From Palsa-504 sp963808315 (GTDB lineage Bacteria; Actinomycetota; Actinomycetes; Streptosporangiales; Streptosporangiaceae), in contig CAWEFK010000005.1 in the NCBI GenBank assembly GCA_963808315.1, forward strand, positions 1 to 64,000: a DNA stretch of 64,000 bases, read 5' to 3'. Shown piece by piece: positions 27,647 through 36,445 of the stretch. The translations under genes and the position numbers were made by a program. Within the stretch, counting starts at the first letter, position 1. Every line of letters begins with the position of its first letter. A model generated the notes under the pieces. That model was not told the origin of the DNA. It did no database searches and was given only the letters and a program-made list of their open reading frames with translations.

Positions 27647-28804
27647 CTAGCCGCGGGGCGGACGGCCGGGCCGGACGCCCAGGGACAGGTAGCCGAGGAA
27701 GCTGTGGTGCTGGTTCAGCGTTTCCCAGCTGAGCGGGGGAAGGGGATCGGGCCCGACCGCGACGAGCGCGTTGATCCTCGCTTCCAACCGCGCCACATGC
27801 GCCGATGCGGTGGCCATCTGACGGCCGAGCAGCAAGAACAGGGACAGGCCGAACACGAGGACCACCACGGCCAGGATGGCGGAGATCAATCCCTGCCCGT
27901 TGAAGACCGAATGGCCGACCACGCCGCTGGCCACCAGAGCCGCCGCGGTGGTCATCAGGCCGAGGAACTGGAAGCGCCCGGAGGCACGGACCAGGATGTC
28001 CTCCCGCAGCGTCTGATATTCCAGCGACAGTACCTGGATGACGCGATCGCGGTCCGCGTCCGTCAGCGACCCGCCCGGTGGCCGACTCGCTGGCTGACTG
28101 CCTGCCGGCTGACCGGGATGCCCCTCATCCATATCGCCAAGAATGGCATAGTGCCTCACCCGGCGACCGGGATACGGTAACGGAGCGGGCGCCGCGGCGT
28201 CCACGTGTCCGGCGAGCCATTCGAGCAGCGGGCGCAGCCGCTGGCAAGCGCGATATACGGGCTCGACACCACGCACGGCGTCGGACTCGAGCTCGCGGCC
28301 GGCCAGCAGGGACCGGTGCTTGAGCAGGCCGGCCCGCGGGTGGTCGGCGGGATAGCCGCGCGGAACGCGCTTCATGACGTCGCCGTCAATCCCGTACCCG
28401 TCCGCGGCGAGCGAGGAGACGAGCTCCACTAGCGTTCGGCCGCTCTCGTCCGCGGCGGCCGCCGCGCGAAACAACGCGATCTGCTCCGGGCCGGCGTAAC
28501 GCCAGGCGGCCCCGACGCGCAGGCCGTCGAGGTTGAAGCGGAAGCCGATCTCGACGTTGCGGGCCACGCGCACGATGGCACACTGGTTCTGCCACCAGTA
28601 CGAGGTGCTGGCGTAGCGCCACACGGCGAAGTCCTCATACCAGGGGTCCACGTCCGCAAGGTCGTTGAGCAGGTCGATCATCGGCTGCCGCACCTGCTCC
28701 TCGCGGTGCCGCCGGACCCGCTCACGCGTCGCCCGCGACGGCTCCCCGTCCAGCTCGAGCAGCACCGCGTAGGCCTGCTCTGGCCAGCCGCGGAAGCGCG
28801 TCAC
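27647..28804 (-). CDS. DUF2461 domain fused to a two-helix membrane domain
   Basis: Residues 1-210 are a DUF2461 (TIGR02453) protein: FRGWPEQAYAVLLELD, YEDFAVWRYASTSYWWQNQ, VPRGYPADHPRAGLLKHRSL and RLRPLLEWLAGHV, the normal C-terminus. The reading then continues through a Pro/Gly linker into LTDADRDRVIQVLSLEYQTL, a helix-rich region with two membrane segments (FLGLMTTAAALVASGVVG and LISAILAVVVLVFGLSLFLL). The second half resembles a separate actinobacterial membrane protein starting near MDEGHPGQP. It is either a true fusion or two genes joined by a lost stop. Confidence 0.7.
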   Translation of the reverse strand: MTRFRGWPEQAYAVLLELDGEPSRATRERVRRHREEQVRQPMIDLLNDLADVDPWYEDFAVWRYASTSYWWQNQCAIVRVARNVEIGFRFNLDGLRVGAAWRYAGPEQIALFRAAAAADESGRTLVELVSSLAADGYGIDGDVMKRVPRGYPADHPRAGLLKHRSLLAGRELESDAVRGVEPVYRACQRLRPLLEWLAGHVDAAAPAPLPYPGRRVRHYAILGDMDEGHPGQPAGSQPASRPPGGSLTDADRDRVIQVLSLEYQTLREDILVRASGRFQFLGLMTTAAALVASGVVGHSVFNGQGLISAILAVVVLVFGLSLFLLLGRQMATASAHVARLEARINALVAVGPDPLPPLSWETLNQHHSFLGYLSLGVRPGRPPRG

Positions 28805-28900
28805 TGGCCGTGCCGTGGGTAGCGTGCGGACGTGGTCCCGCAGGACGGGGTCCCGCAGCTCACGGCAGCGGCGGTTCGGTTCCGGCGCGCGCCGGAGCCG

Positions 28901-30577
28901 TCAGCTGTCATCCGGACCGCACAGCCAGCGGGTGAACCAGGCGCGGGTGCGTTCCAGGACGTCGATCTGGTGGGCTCGCTCGGTGAAAGAATGCCCCTCG
29001 CGCGGGTAGATCACCAGCTCGTGCTCGGTGCCGACCTGGCTGAGCGCCCGGTGGAAGTACAGCGCCTGGCCGACCGGGACGTTGGTGTCATTCTCGCCGT
29101 GCAGGATCAGCACCGGGGTGGTCACCTTGGCCGCGTAGGAGATCGGGCTGACCTGGTCGTGGCGGTGCGGGCCGGGTCCTTCCCAGCCGAAGCTGCCGGT
29201 CAGGCCGGCGTCGGTGCGGCCCAGCTCGCCGACGCTGACCTGCATGGACCAGTCGGTAACGCCTGCGCCCAGCACGGCGGCGCGGAAGCGCCCGGTCTGG
29301 GTGACGGCCCAGGCCGTCAGGTACCCGCCATGGCTCCACCCCGCGATGCCGAGCCGGGCGGGGTCGGCGACGCCGTCAGCCACCAAGGTGTCCAGGCCGG
29401 CCAGGATATCGGTCCACTCGCCTTGGCCCAGAGCGCCGTCCAGCATCGCCGCGAACGCCAGGCCGTGTCCCTGACCACCGCGGGGGTTCGGGCAGAAGAC
29501 CGCGAAGCCGGCCGCGGCCAGCCACTGACCCCAGGACACCCACGACACCATGAGCTCGTCGGCCCACCGGTACCAGGGCCCGGCGTGGACCAGCGTCACC
29601 ATCGGGAACGGGCTGTTCGCCCGGCCCTGGGCGTTCGTCCGGCTCTGGCTGTTCGCCCGGCCCTGGACCGGCGGCAGGATCAGGACGCCGTCGAGTTCCA
29701 GCCCGTCGGATGCCCGCCAGGACACCCGCTCCTGGGTACCCCAGGCGATATCGCGCAGTCCCGGGCGGGTATCGCTGACCCGGATGAGGCCATCCGGCGG
29801 TCCCGCGGTGACATCGCGGGGGGCGTAGGCCGTGCTCGTCAGCATCGCGATTGCGGTCGCGTCGTCGCTGGCGGTGAGCGCGTCGGCCTGCCCAACCCAG
29901 CCGGACACCCGCCGGAACGACGGACCCGCCGGATCAAGCCGGTACAGGGCGGTGTCCAGTCCTTCGGCGAACAGCGCCAGCGGCGGGCCGCCGGCGGCCT
30001 GGACGAGCCCGCTCGGGCAAGCGGTGAGGCCGGCGGTTAGATTCCGCGGCCCGGCCGAGGCGGCCCCGTCGGCCGGGATCGCGATGTCGAGCACCGCCCC
30101 GCCTTCACCCGGTGGCGCCATCTCCAGCCAGGCCACATGCCAGCCGTCGGCGCCCTGCCACCAGGTGAGGCCGCTCGGGTCGAGGCCGAGCCGCCCCAAC
30201 TCCGTCACGGTGCCGTCGGTGCCGTCATCAAGGCCGACGAGGTGCAGTCGGCCCGTAAAGACGCCCGGTTCGTACTCCGGGCATGCCCAGCTCAGCATGG
30301 CCAGCGGCCCGCCATCCGGGCGTTGCGCCAGGCCGATCACGTGCCGTCCGGCCAGGCCGGCGACCACGCTGAGCTCGCCGGAGGCCAGGTCGAGCAGGCG
30401 CAGCCGGTGCCAGAGCCAGTGCTGCCGGACGGCGCGCTCGGACCACGCCATCGCGTCGTCACCCTCGGCCTGGCGGCGCTCGTCATCATCGGTCAGCTCG
30501 TCGCCGGCCACCACGGCCACCATCCGCCCGCCCGCCAGAGGAGCCAGCCCGGAGATCTCGCCGCGCCAGCGCAGCAC
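28901..30577 (-). CDS. S9-family prolyl oligopeptidase/acylaminoacyl peptidase
   Basis: A beta-propeller (residues 1-290) followed by an alpha/beta hydrolase. The nucleophile Ser is in LGIAGWSHGGYLTAW, the acid in LHGENDTNVP and the His in YPREGHSF. The propeller-hydrolase junction carries an 18-base tandem repeat. The N-terminus is unclear: good coding sequence (GTRSPVQNVGVSEAAKIL) continues upstream to about 30715 but in another frame, so the true protein is probably some 45 residues longer. It removes N-terminal residues or dipeptides from peptides in the cytoplasm. Confidence 0.85.
   Translation of the reverse strand: MLRWRGEISGLAPLAGGRMVAVVAGDELTDDDERRQAEGDDAMAWSERAVRQHWLWHRLRLLDLASGELSVVAGLAGRHVIGLAQRPDGGPLAMLSWACPEYEPGVFTGRLHLVGLDDGTDGTVTELGRLGLDPSGLTWWQGADGWHVAWLEMAPPGEGGAVLDIAIPADGAASAGPRNLTAGLTACPSGLVQAAGGPPLALFAEGLDTALYRLDPAGPSFRRVSGWVGQADALTASDDATAIAMLTSTAYAPRDVTAGPPDGLIRVSDTRPGLRDIAWGTQERVSWRASDGLELDGVLILPPVQGRANSQSRTNAQGRANSPFPMVTLVHAGPWYRWADELMVSWVSWGQWLAAAGFAVFCPNPRGGQGHGLAFAAMLDGALGQGEWTDILAGLDTLVADGVADPARLGIAGWSHGGYLTAWAVTQTGRFRAAVLGAGVTDWSMQVSVGELGRTDAGLTGSFGWEGPGPHRHDQVSPISYAAKVTTPVLILHGENDTNVPVGQALYFHRALSQVGTEHELVIYPREGHSFTERAHQIDVLERTRAWFTRWLCGPDDS
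29613..29666 (-). repeat. Three 18-base tandem repeats inside the S9 peptidase gene
   Basis: Plus-strand unit CTGTTCGCCCGGCCCTGG; copies at 29613, 29631 (variant) and 29649, with the first and third identical. They encode QGRANS-like hexapeptides in an insertion between the propeller and the catalytic domain, so the length can vary without breaking frame. Confidence 0.7.
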
Positions 30578-30583
30578 CGTCTC

Positions 30584-30650
30584 GCCGTCTCTGGCTGGGC
30601 CGGTCTGGCTGCCGTCTCCGGCTGGGGCCCGGCTGCCGTCTCCAGCTGGG
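30584..30650 (-). repeat. Degenerate tandem repeat at the 5' end of the S9 peptidase gene
   Basis: Plus-strand GCCGTCTCYGGCTGGG occurs at 30584, 30611 and 30635, spaced 27 and 24 bases. It lies exactly where the reading frame of the peptidase N-terminus becomes ambiguous. Confidence 0.55.
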
Positions 30651-30700
30651 CCGCCGTCAGGATTTTCGCCGCCTCGCTCACCCCGACATTCTGCACCGGG

Positions 30701-31120
30701 CTGCGCGTGCCGTACCGCTACTTAGCCAAAGGCTCAGCTTCCGGAAATCACGCACCACAGCCTCGTTAAATCACTTGACGGCCAGGGAAAGCTGACCTTA
30801 TAGCTTGAGTTTTGTCCAAAGGCCGCATGATTTTGTCTCCCGGCGGGAGTGCTGGTGTTCCCTGTGGTGCACGAGCGCATCGTGATGAACCCGGCCGCCC
30901 TTGACCCGGGGAGTATTTGGGCCCTGGGGAGTATCCGGGGGACGGGAGCGGGGAACAGGGGGATGACGGGACGCGGGAGATGATCCAGGCCGCGCCGATG
31001 ACGGCCGAGCCGTCGAGACGGCCGAGATCCCCGGGCCGACCGCTCGCCATTAAGGCCAGGTTGAACGGCAAGCTATAGGTAATCCGGAGTAGTGACCGGA
31101 CTAGCCATTGGAGCATTCTT
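30701..31120. other. Intergenic stretch with a promoter-like element, no gene
   Basis: TTGACG (30775-30780) with TTATAG (30798-30803) at 17 bases points to the plus strand but is 320 bases from the SDR start. Two copies of GGGGAGTAT occur near 30910-30935. Readings on either strand look like chance frames. Confidence 0.35.
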
Positions 31121-31828
31121 GTGCCCAGATCCATCGCCGTGTTCGGAGCCGGACCCGGCCTCGGCCAGGCGGTTGCCCGCCGCTACGCGCAAGAGGGCTA
31201 CGCCGTCACGCTGGTGGGCCGCCGCGCGGAGCCCCTCGAGCGCCTGGCGCAGGACCTGACCGATGCCGGGGCCACCGCGCACGTCATCACAGCCGACCTG
31301 TCCGACACCGAGGCTACGCCCCGGCTGGCCAGGCAGATCCGCGCTGCGGCCGGCGACCTCGACGCCTTGTACTACGCACCCACGCCCGATACCGGGTTCG
31401 TTCCCGCCGCCCGCCTGACCCCGCAGCACGCCCGGGCCTTCATGCCGCTGATCTTTTACACGATGCTGGCCCTGGTGCAGGAATTCCTGCCGCACATGCT
31501 CGAGCAGGGCGACGGCGCCATCTTGACCGCGCAGGGCGGCAGCACCGTCCGGGGCCTGCCGGACATGAGCGGCCCCAGCCCCGCGCAAGCCGCCCAGCGC
31601 AACTACCTGCAGGCCCTGCACGCCGAGGTGGCCGGGAAAGGCGTCTACGTCGGCATGCTCTACATCGGCGCCGCCATCAGGAACAGCGCCTTCCACACCG
31701 AACTGGAAAAGGCCAGAGCCGCGGGCGAGCCGGTCTGGGACATGCCTGTCGTCGACCCCGAACACCTCGCCGGCCTGCTCTGGACCATGCACGCCACCAA
31801 GGAGCAGCGCGAAGCCATCTACCCGTAG
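31121..31828 (+). CDS. Atypical SDR-family protein lacking the catalytic Tyr-Lys pair
   Basis: A 235-residue Rossmann protein opening with SIAVFGAGPGLGQAVARRYA (a GxGxGxG-like loop) and containing the usual SDR secondary structure. Where YxxxK is expected, the sequence is SGPSPAQAAQRNYLQALHAE: Tyr is replaced by Pro and Lys by Gln. It may bind NADP and act as a scaffold or sensor, or use another chemistry. GTG start with GGAG 9 bases upstream. Convergent with the quinone reductase gene. Confidence 0.75.
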   Translation: MPRSIAVFGAGPGLGQAVARRYAQEGYAVTLVGRRAEPLERLAQDLTDAGATAHVITADLSDTEATPRLARQIRAAAGDLDALYYAPTPDTGFVPAARLTPQHARAFMPLIFYTMLALVQEFLPHMLEQGDGAILTAQGGSTVRGLPDMSGPSPAQAAQRNYLQALHAEVAGKGVYVGMLYIGAAIRNSAFHTELEKARAAGEPVWDMPVVDPEHLAGLLWTMHATKEQREAIYP

Positions 31829-31869
31829 GGCCGTTCTCGCCGCGGCTGTCTGGCGTGGTCGGGCAGAGG

Positions 31870-32799
31870 TCAGGGCATCAGGGCTAGCTTGCCGACGGTG
31901 GCTCGGGCTTCCAGTTCCGCGAGCGCCTTCGGGCCGTCGGCCAGTTCATACGCGGTGGGCTGGCCGGGGGTGAGTACCCCGGCGGCTATGAGCGCGAACA
32001 GCTCCCCCATGACCTCGCCGAAGATCTGCGGTGCGGCCTGGATCAGTACGCCGATGTTCAGGCCTATCACGTGGACCTGGTGCCGGTAGATCAGTTCCCA
32101 GTTGGTGATCGCGGCTTCGCCGCCGGCCGTGCCGTAGACGACGACCCGCCCGGTGACCCGCTTCGCCGCGGCCAGGCTGGCGCCGAAGGTGGTGCCGCCG
32201 GGCATGCTCAAGTACCAGGTCGGCGCCCAGCGTCCGCACCGTCTCCTGCTTGCCGGGCGAGACGGCCGCGATAACCGTCGCGCCGTAATGCTTGGCCATC
32301 TTCACCGCGGCCTGGCCGGTCCCGCCCGCTGCGGCGTGAATCAGACCGTCTGGCCGGCGCCGATATCACCCAGCGGCTTAAGCGCGGCCAGCGCGGTAGG
32401 CCAGTTCACCATCATGCCCAGCGCCTGCTCGTCGGCCCAGCCCGCCGGCACCGGCACCACCGCAGCCGCGGGCAACACCATGTACTCGGCGAAAGCTCCC
32501 TGCCTGACGACGTTCGTGCCGACGACGCGGGCACCGGGCTCCAGGCCGGTCACCCCCTCGCCCGCGGCGGCCACCTCGCCGGCCGCCTCGAAGCCCGCCA
32601 GGTACGGCGGCTGCGGGCCGCCGCCGAACGTGCCCCGGGCCTGCGAGATATCGGCGAAGTTGACACCGGCGGCGCTGACCTGGATCAGGACATCTTCCGG
32701 TCCCGGGACCGGCACCGGGGCGTCGGTGATAAGGCGCAGATCCTGCGGACCGTTCAGGGAGGTCTGCTGCAGGGCGCGCATGGTAGCGGGGATGCTCAC
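31870..32799 (-). CDS. Zinc-independent quinone oxidoreductase (MDR family), two frameshifts
   Basis: Joining frames near 32340 and 32215 gives about 310 residues. The N-terminal GroES-like domain has VSAAGVNFADISQARG, PYLAGFEAAGEV and GARVVGTNVVRQGAFAEYM. The Rossmann domain has KMAKHYGATVIAAVSPGKQE and ends VLTPGQPTAYELADGPKALA. No catalytic zinc Cys is present, as in NADPH:quinone reductase/enoyl reductase members. GTG at 32799 follows AAAGGAAG. Confidence 0.75.
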
Positions 32800-32921
32800 G
32801 GCAATCGCTTCCTTTCCTTCGCTGGCGTCATCGAGGCCAGCGTGCCTACACCCAGGAAGACCCGACGAGAACGGAAAAGGAATCGTCCTGAACGCCTTGC
32901 CCCTCAAAAAGCGGTGTCGCG

Positions 32922-33608
32922 TTACCCATGGGGACCCGGTGGTGGTGCGATGTCCGGCCGGAACCCGAACAGGGTGACCAGTCTCGGGTCGCCGAAAGAG
33001 GAGATCCGGCGGATGCCCGCGCCGGTGAGGGTGAGCACGCAGATTCCGTATGGCCGGTAGTTCCCGTGCTGGTCACGGGTGTAGGCCGCCGCGGCAGGTT
33101 GTCCGTTGGCGCTGGTGGCCAGCATGCGCCAGTCACCAGGTGATCCTAGAAGCTGGTCGCGGAGGAACGGCACGCAGGTCTTGCGGCCGGCGAACCAGGT
33201 CCGCAGCGGTGTCGCCTCTAGGATGGCATCCTCTACCAGGAGCCGCTCCAGTGCCGCGGCGTCGGCATTCTCAAAGGCCGCGATGTACTGATCGAGGAGC
33301 GCGCGTGCTCGAGGCGCGGTCGGCTCGGTGATCTGGTCGGCGGCCGGAGTCACTTCCTCCAGCCGGGCACGGGCGCGCTGCAGCGCACTCTTTACCGACG
33401 CCGTCGTGGTGCCGAGCATGACCGCGACCTCGGCGGCGGGGAACGCCAGCACATCCCGCAGGACCAGCACAGCCCGCTGCCTCGGCGGAAGATATTGCAG
33501 GCTGGCGATGAGCGCCAGCCGCAGTCCCGCGCGCGCCGCCACGATGGCCGCGGGATCAGCCGAGTCTGGGGTCACCATCGCATCCGGCGCCGGCTCCAGC
33601 CAGTTCAC
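32922..33608 (-). pseudogene. C-terminal part of an ECF sigma factor with SnoaL-like domain; region 2 lost
   Basis: The reading starts within the linker (NWLEPAPDAMVTPD), continues through sigma region 4 (SLQYLPPRQRAVLVLRDVL, AEVAVMLGTTTASVKSALQR) and a C-terminal SnoaL-like domain (LLDQYIAAFENADAAALERL) typical of SigG/TIGR02960-type ECF factors. The N-terminal 90 or so residues with region 2, needed for core binding and -10 melting, are not found upstream in any frame to 33819. Confidence 0.6.
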
Positions 33609-33819
33609 CTCCGGCCGCCGATGGTGAACAGCACCACCGGGGGCGGGTGAGATCGCCGAAGCCTTCGTGCCGTGGCAGGACTAGGCCCCGCTGGGTGAGC
33701 GGGGCGGGACGGGATAAGCCACGGTCCGTTCGGAAGAAATAAGGCAGGCCGAGCCGGTCGCCACTGCCAGTTCAGACGGTTTGGGGAGGCCGCCGGCCTG
33801 CTGCCACCGGGTCCAGCGG

Positions 33820-34260
33820 TCAGTTGATATCGAACTCGTTGCCTTCCGGGTCCTGCATGCCGACCGCGTAGAAGTTCCTTTCGTCGGACAGCACGCCCGT
33901 GATGGTGGCGCCCAGGGCGGCCAGCCGGCTGGCCTCCGCATCGACTCGCGTCCGGCGAGCCTCGATCGGGTCCGTCCATTCGCCGCCGGCGCGAATGTCG
34001 AGGTGCAGCCGGTTCTTGACCGCCTTAGCCTCCGGGACGGCATGGAACCAGATGCTCGGCCCGAGGCCCTGGGGGTCGCTGATCCGGTCCGCCCCGTCGG
34101 CCAGGTCCTCTTCGGGCACACCCAGCTCGCGGTAGAAGTCGTTCCAGGTCGCGAAGCCCGCCGGGGCCGGCGCGACCTCATAACCCAGCGCGGCGGCCCA
34201 GAACCGGGCCAGCCGGTCCGGGTCGGCACAGTCGATGACCAGCTGAAAGCGGACAGACAC
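33820..34260 (-). CDS. VOC-family (glyoxalase/bleomycin-resistance fold) protein
   Basis: An intact 146-residue protein: FQLVIDCADPDRLARFWAAA begins the first beta-alpha-beta unit, RLHLDIRAGG the second, and it ends VGMQDPEGNEFDIN, the family's C-terminal metal-Glu motif. It belongs to the 'VOC family protein' group common in actinomycetes, where the substrate is unknown. GAGG precedes the ATG. It sits alone between the sigma remnant and the LLM gene. Confidence 0.85.
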   Translation of the reverse strand: MSVRFQLVIDCADPDRLARFWAAALGYEVAPAPAGFATWNDFYRELGVPEEDLADGADRISDPQGLGPSIWFHAVPEAKAVKNRLHLDIRAGGEWTDPIEARRTRVDAEASRLAALGATITGVLSDERNFYAVGMQDPEGNEFDIN

Positions 34261-34310
34261 GGGTTCCTCCCCTGGCCGCTCGGGTAGCTACCGGCATCCT
34301 GCCAGGCCGG

Positions 34311-35273
34311 TCAGGCCGGCGCGAGCTGACGAATGGTGTCGGCGAGGTCGAGACCGGGAACCGGCGAGATCGCGATGACGGGAGTGTCCAGCCCGGCCGC
34401 CTGATACTCGGCCACGCGCTCCCGGCACTGTTCCGCGGATCCGTGGATTATCAGTTCGTCGACGAGCGCGTCGGGGATGGCCTCGAGAGCACCCTTGCGG
34501 TCGCCGGAGTTCCAGGCCGTCAGCATGGGCGCGATGACGTCGCCGCGGCCGAGCCACTGCTGGAAGGCGGCATACACCGGCACGGTGAGGTAAGCGGCGA
34601 CCATTCGCTTGCCGATAAAGCGGGCGGTGCCGGCGTCGGTGGTCGGGCAGACGAAGACCCGGGCGACCAGTTCGCAGTCCGGGCCGACCACGGCGCGTAC
34701 CTTCGGCACGTCCTTCGGGGCGAGCCAGTTGGTGATGGCCGTGCCGGCCTCGGCGGCGGCGAGCTTGAGCATGCCGGGTCGCAGCGCGGCCAGGGCGAGC
34801 GCGGGCGGGATTTCGGGGGCCGGGTCGAGCCGGAAGCCATGCACCGAGAACGTCTCGTACTCGCGGGTGACTTTGCCGCCGGCCAGCGCCTCGCGCAGGA
34901 ACCGCAGCATGTCCCGCGAGCGCTGGTAGGGCTGGGCGAACGGGATGCCGTTCCACTGCTCCACGGCGACCTGGGACGAGGTGCCGATCCCCATCACGAA
35001 CTTGCCGGGAGCGAGGGCGGCCAGCGTGCCGGCCTGCACGGCGAGCGAGACCGGCGCGCGGGTGAAGATGCCGACAATCGCGGTGCCGAGGCGCAGTGAA
35101 GGCGCCCACTGAGAGGCAAGGGTCAGGGGCGTGAAGCCGTCAATCCCGTTCAGCTCCGCCGACCAGACATCGGTGTAGCCGAGCGCGGGCAGGCCCGTCA
35201 CCAGGTCCTGCTGGGCGGCCAGCGGCAGCCCGCTCAGCGGCAACGTCAGACCCCAGCGCGATTGCGATCCCAT
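34311..35273 (-). CDS. LLM-class F420-dependent oxidoreductase
   Basis: A 320-residue luciferase-like TIM barrel: LPALGYTDVWSAELNGIDGF, LGTAIVGIFTRAPVSLAVQA, GKFVMGIGTSSQVAVEQWNG and AQPYQRSRDMLRFLREALA are the typical early blocks. IPDALVDELIIHGSAEQCRE is the C-terminal substrate/cofactor region. F420 rather than FMN is the usual cofactor of this group in actinomycetes. The substrate is unknown. Confidence 0.85.
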   Translation of the reverse strand: MGSQSRWGLTLPLSGLPLAAQQDLVTGLPALGYTDVWSAELNGIDGFTPLTLASQWAPSLRLGTAIVGIFTRAPVSLAVQAGTLAALAPGKFVMGIGTSSQVAVEQWNGIPFAQPYQRSRDMLRFLREALAGGKVTREYETFSVHGFRLDPAPEIPPALALAALRPGMLKLAAAEAGTAITNWLAPKDVPKVRAVVGPDCELVARVFVCPTTDAGTARFIGKRMVAAYLTVPVYAAFQQWLGRGDVIAPMLTAWNSGDRKGALEAIPDALVDELIIHGSAEQCRERVAEYQAAGLDTPVIAISPVPGLDLADTIRQLAPA

Positions 35274-35449
35274 CGGTGTTCCTTTGCCCCTTCAGCTGTA
35301 CCTTGTCCTCGAATTAATACCTTGTCGAGCCGTTGCCTGGCGCACAGACGTGAATGTTGCCAGGCGCCGCTGACGGGAGCCGGGTTCCATGGGCCGGTCG
35401 TCGCGTTTGGGTTCGCGAGGCCCGGTGATTGGTCTAGCCTGCTGTGGCG

Positions 35450-36370
35450 ATGACCGCTATGACTGATTCTGGTGACAGGGCGTGCGGACACCCGGCGCCT
35501 CCCGATGCCTTGTTCTGCCCGGTCTGCGGGCGGCCGACCGCCGATAACGCTGGGCCGTCCCAGCCAGAACCCGACCCGTGGCAGTCGTGGTTCGCGCCTC
35601 CGCGCGCGCCGACCGCCCCGCAGCCGTGGCCGACGCCGCCGGATGACCCGCAGCCATGGGCCGCCGGGCCGGATGCCACGCGGGCCGATGGTCCCGGCCT
35701 TCGGCCGTTCGGCGACTCACCGACGGACCTCTTCGAGAGCCTGCGGTCGGCCGCCGCTCCCGCTGGCCCGCGGCGTCGTCCAGGCCGACGGCTGGTCGTA
35801 GTGGTCGCCGCCGCCGCGCTCGCGGCGGTTGTGGCCGCGCTGGTCATCATGCAGTCCGTTTCCAGCGGTAGTGCCGCGAATGGCACGACCGGTGCCATGG
35901 CGACGACCTCGCCGCCGGACGCGCGGCGCCAGGCGGCCGTGCGCCTGGCCGGGCTGCTTGCGCTCAGCGGCACCGACCGCGCCGCCGTCACCCGCGCGGC
36001 CGAGGACGTGCGCGGCTGCGGCCCGTCCCTGCATCAGGACGCCCAGACCTTCGCGCACTCAGCGAGTTCCCGGCAGCAGTTGCTCTCCCGGCTCGCTACG
36101 CTGGCGGGCCGTGCGGCGCTGCCCGCGGCGCTGCTGGCGGACCTGACCAGTGCCTGGCAAGCATCAGCGCAGGTAGACACCGATCTCGCCCGGTGGGCTC
36201 GGGACAACATCGCCCGCGGCTGCCGCCACGGCAGCCGCTCCGACACCTACCTGCGGGCCTCCGCTATCCCCGAGAGCCAGGCCACGGCCGGCAAGCGGGC
36301 CTTCGCCACCCGGTGGAAGGCGATCGCCAGGGCGTATGACCTCACCACTTACCAGCCCAGCCAGCTCTGA
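35450..36370 (+). CDS. Single-pass membrane protein with N-terminal zinc-ribbon-like segment
   Basis: About 306 residues. Residues 1-30 contain one Cys, then FCPVCGRP, a zinc-ribbon-like start (CGH...CxxC). A Pro-rich linker, one membrane helix (LVVVVAAAALAAVVAALVI) and an extracytoplasmic helical domain with two Cys (VRGCGPSLHQ, RGCRHGSRSD) follow. This layout is common in actinobacterial proteins of unknown function. GTG at 35444 is an alternative start. Confidence 0.7.
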   Translation: MTAMTDSGDRACGHPAPPDALFCPVCGRPTADNAGPSQPEPDPWQSWFAPPRAPTAPQPWPTPPDDPQPWAAGPDATRADGPGLRPFGDSPTDLFESLRSAAAPAGPRRRPGRRLVVVVAAAALAAVVAALVIMQSVSSGSAANGTTGAMATTSPPDARRQAAVRLAGLLALSGTDRAAVTRAAEDVRGCGPSLHQDAQTFAHSASSRQQLLSRLATLAGRAALPAALLADLTSAWQASAQVDTDLARWARDNIARGCRHGSRSDTYLRASAIPESQATAGKRAFATRWKAIARAYDLTTYQPSQL

Positions 36371-36445
36371 ACGGCAGGTCGCTGATCCGGCACGCTTGGG
36401 CCGCAGGTCCGCAGGCAAGTTAGCCCGGCCGGGCCGCATGGTTCA

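Noticed and set aside
29613..29666. A CRISPR-like array
   Set aside because: The units are contiguous without spacers and lie inside a coding frame.
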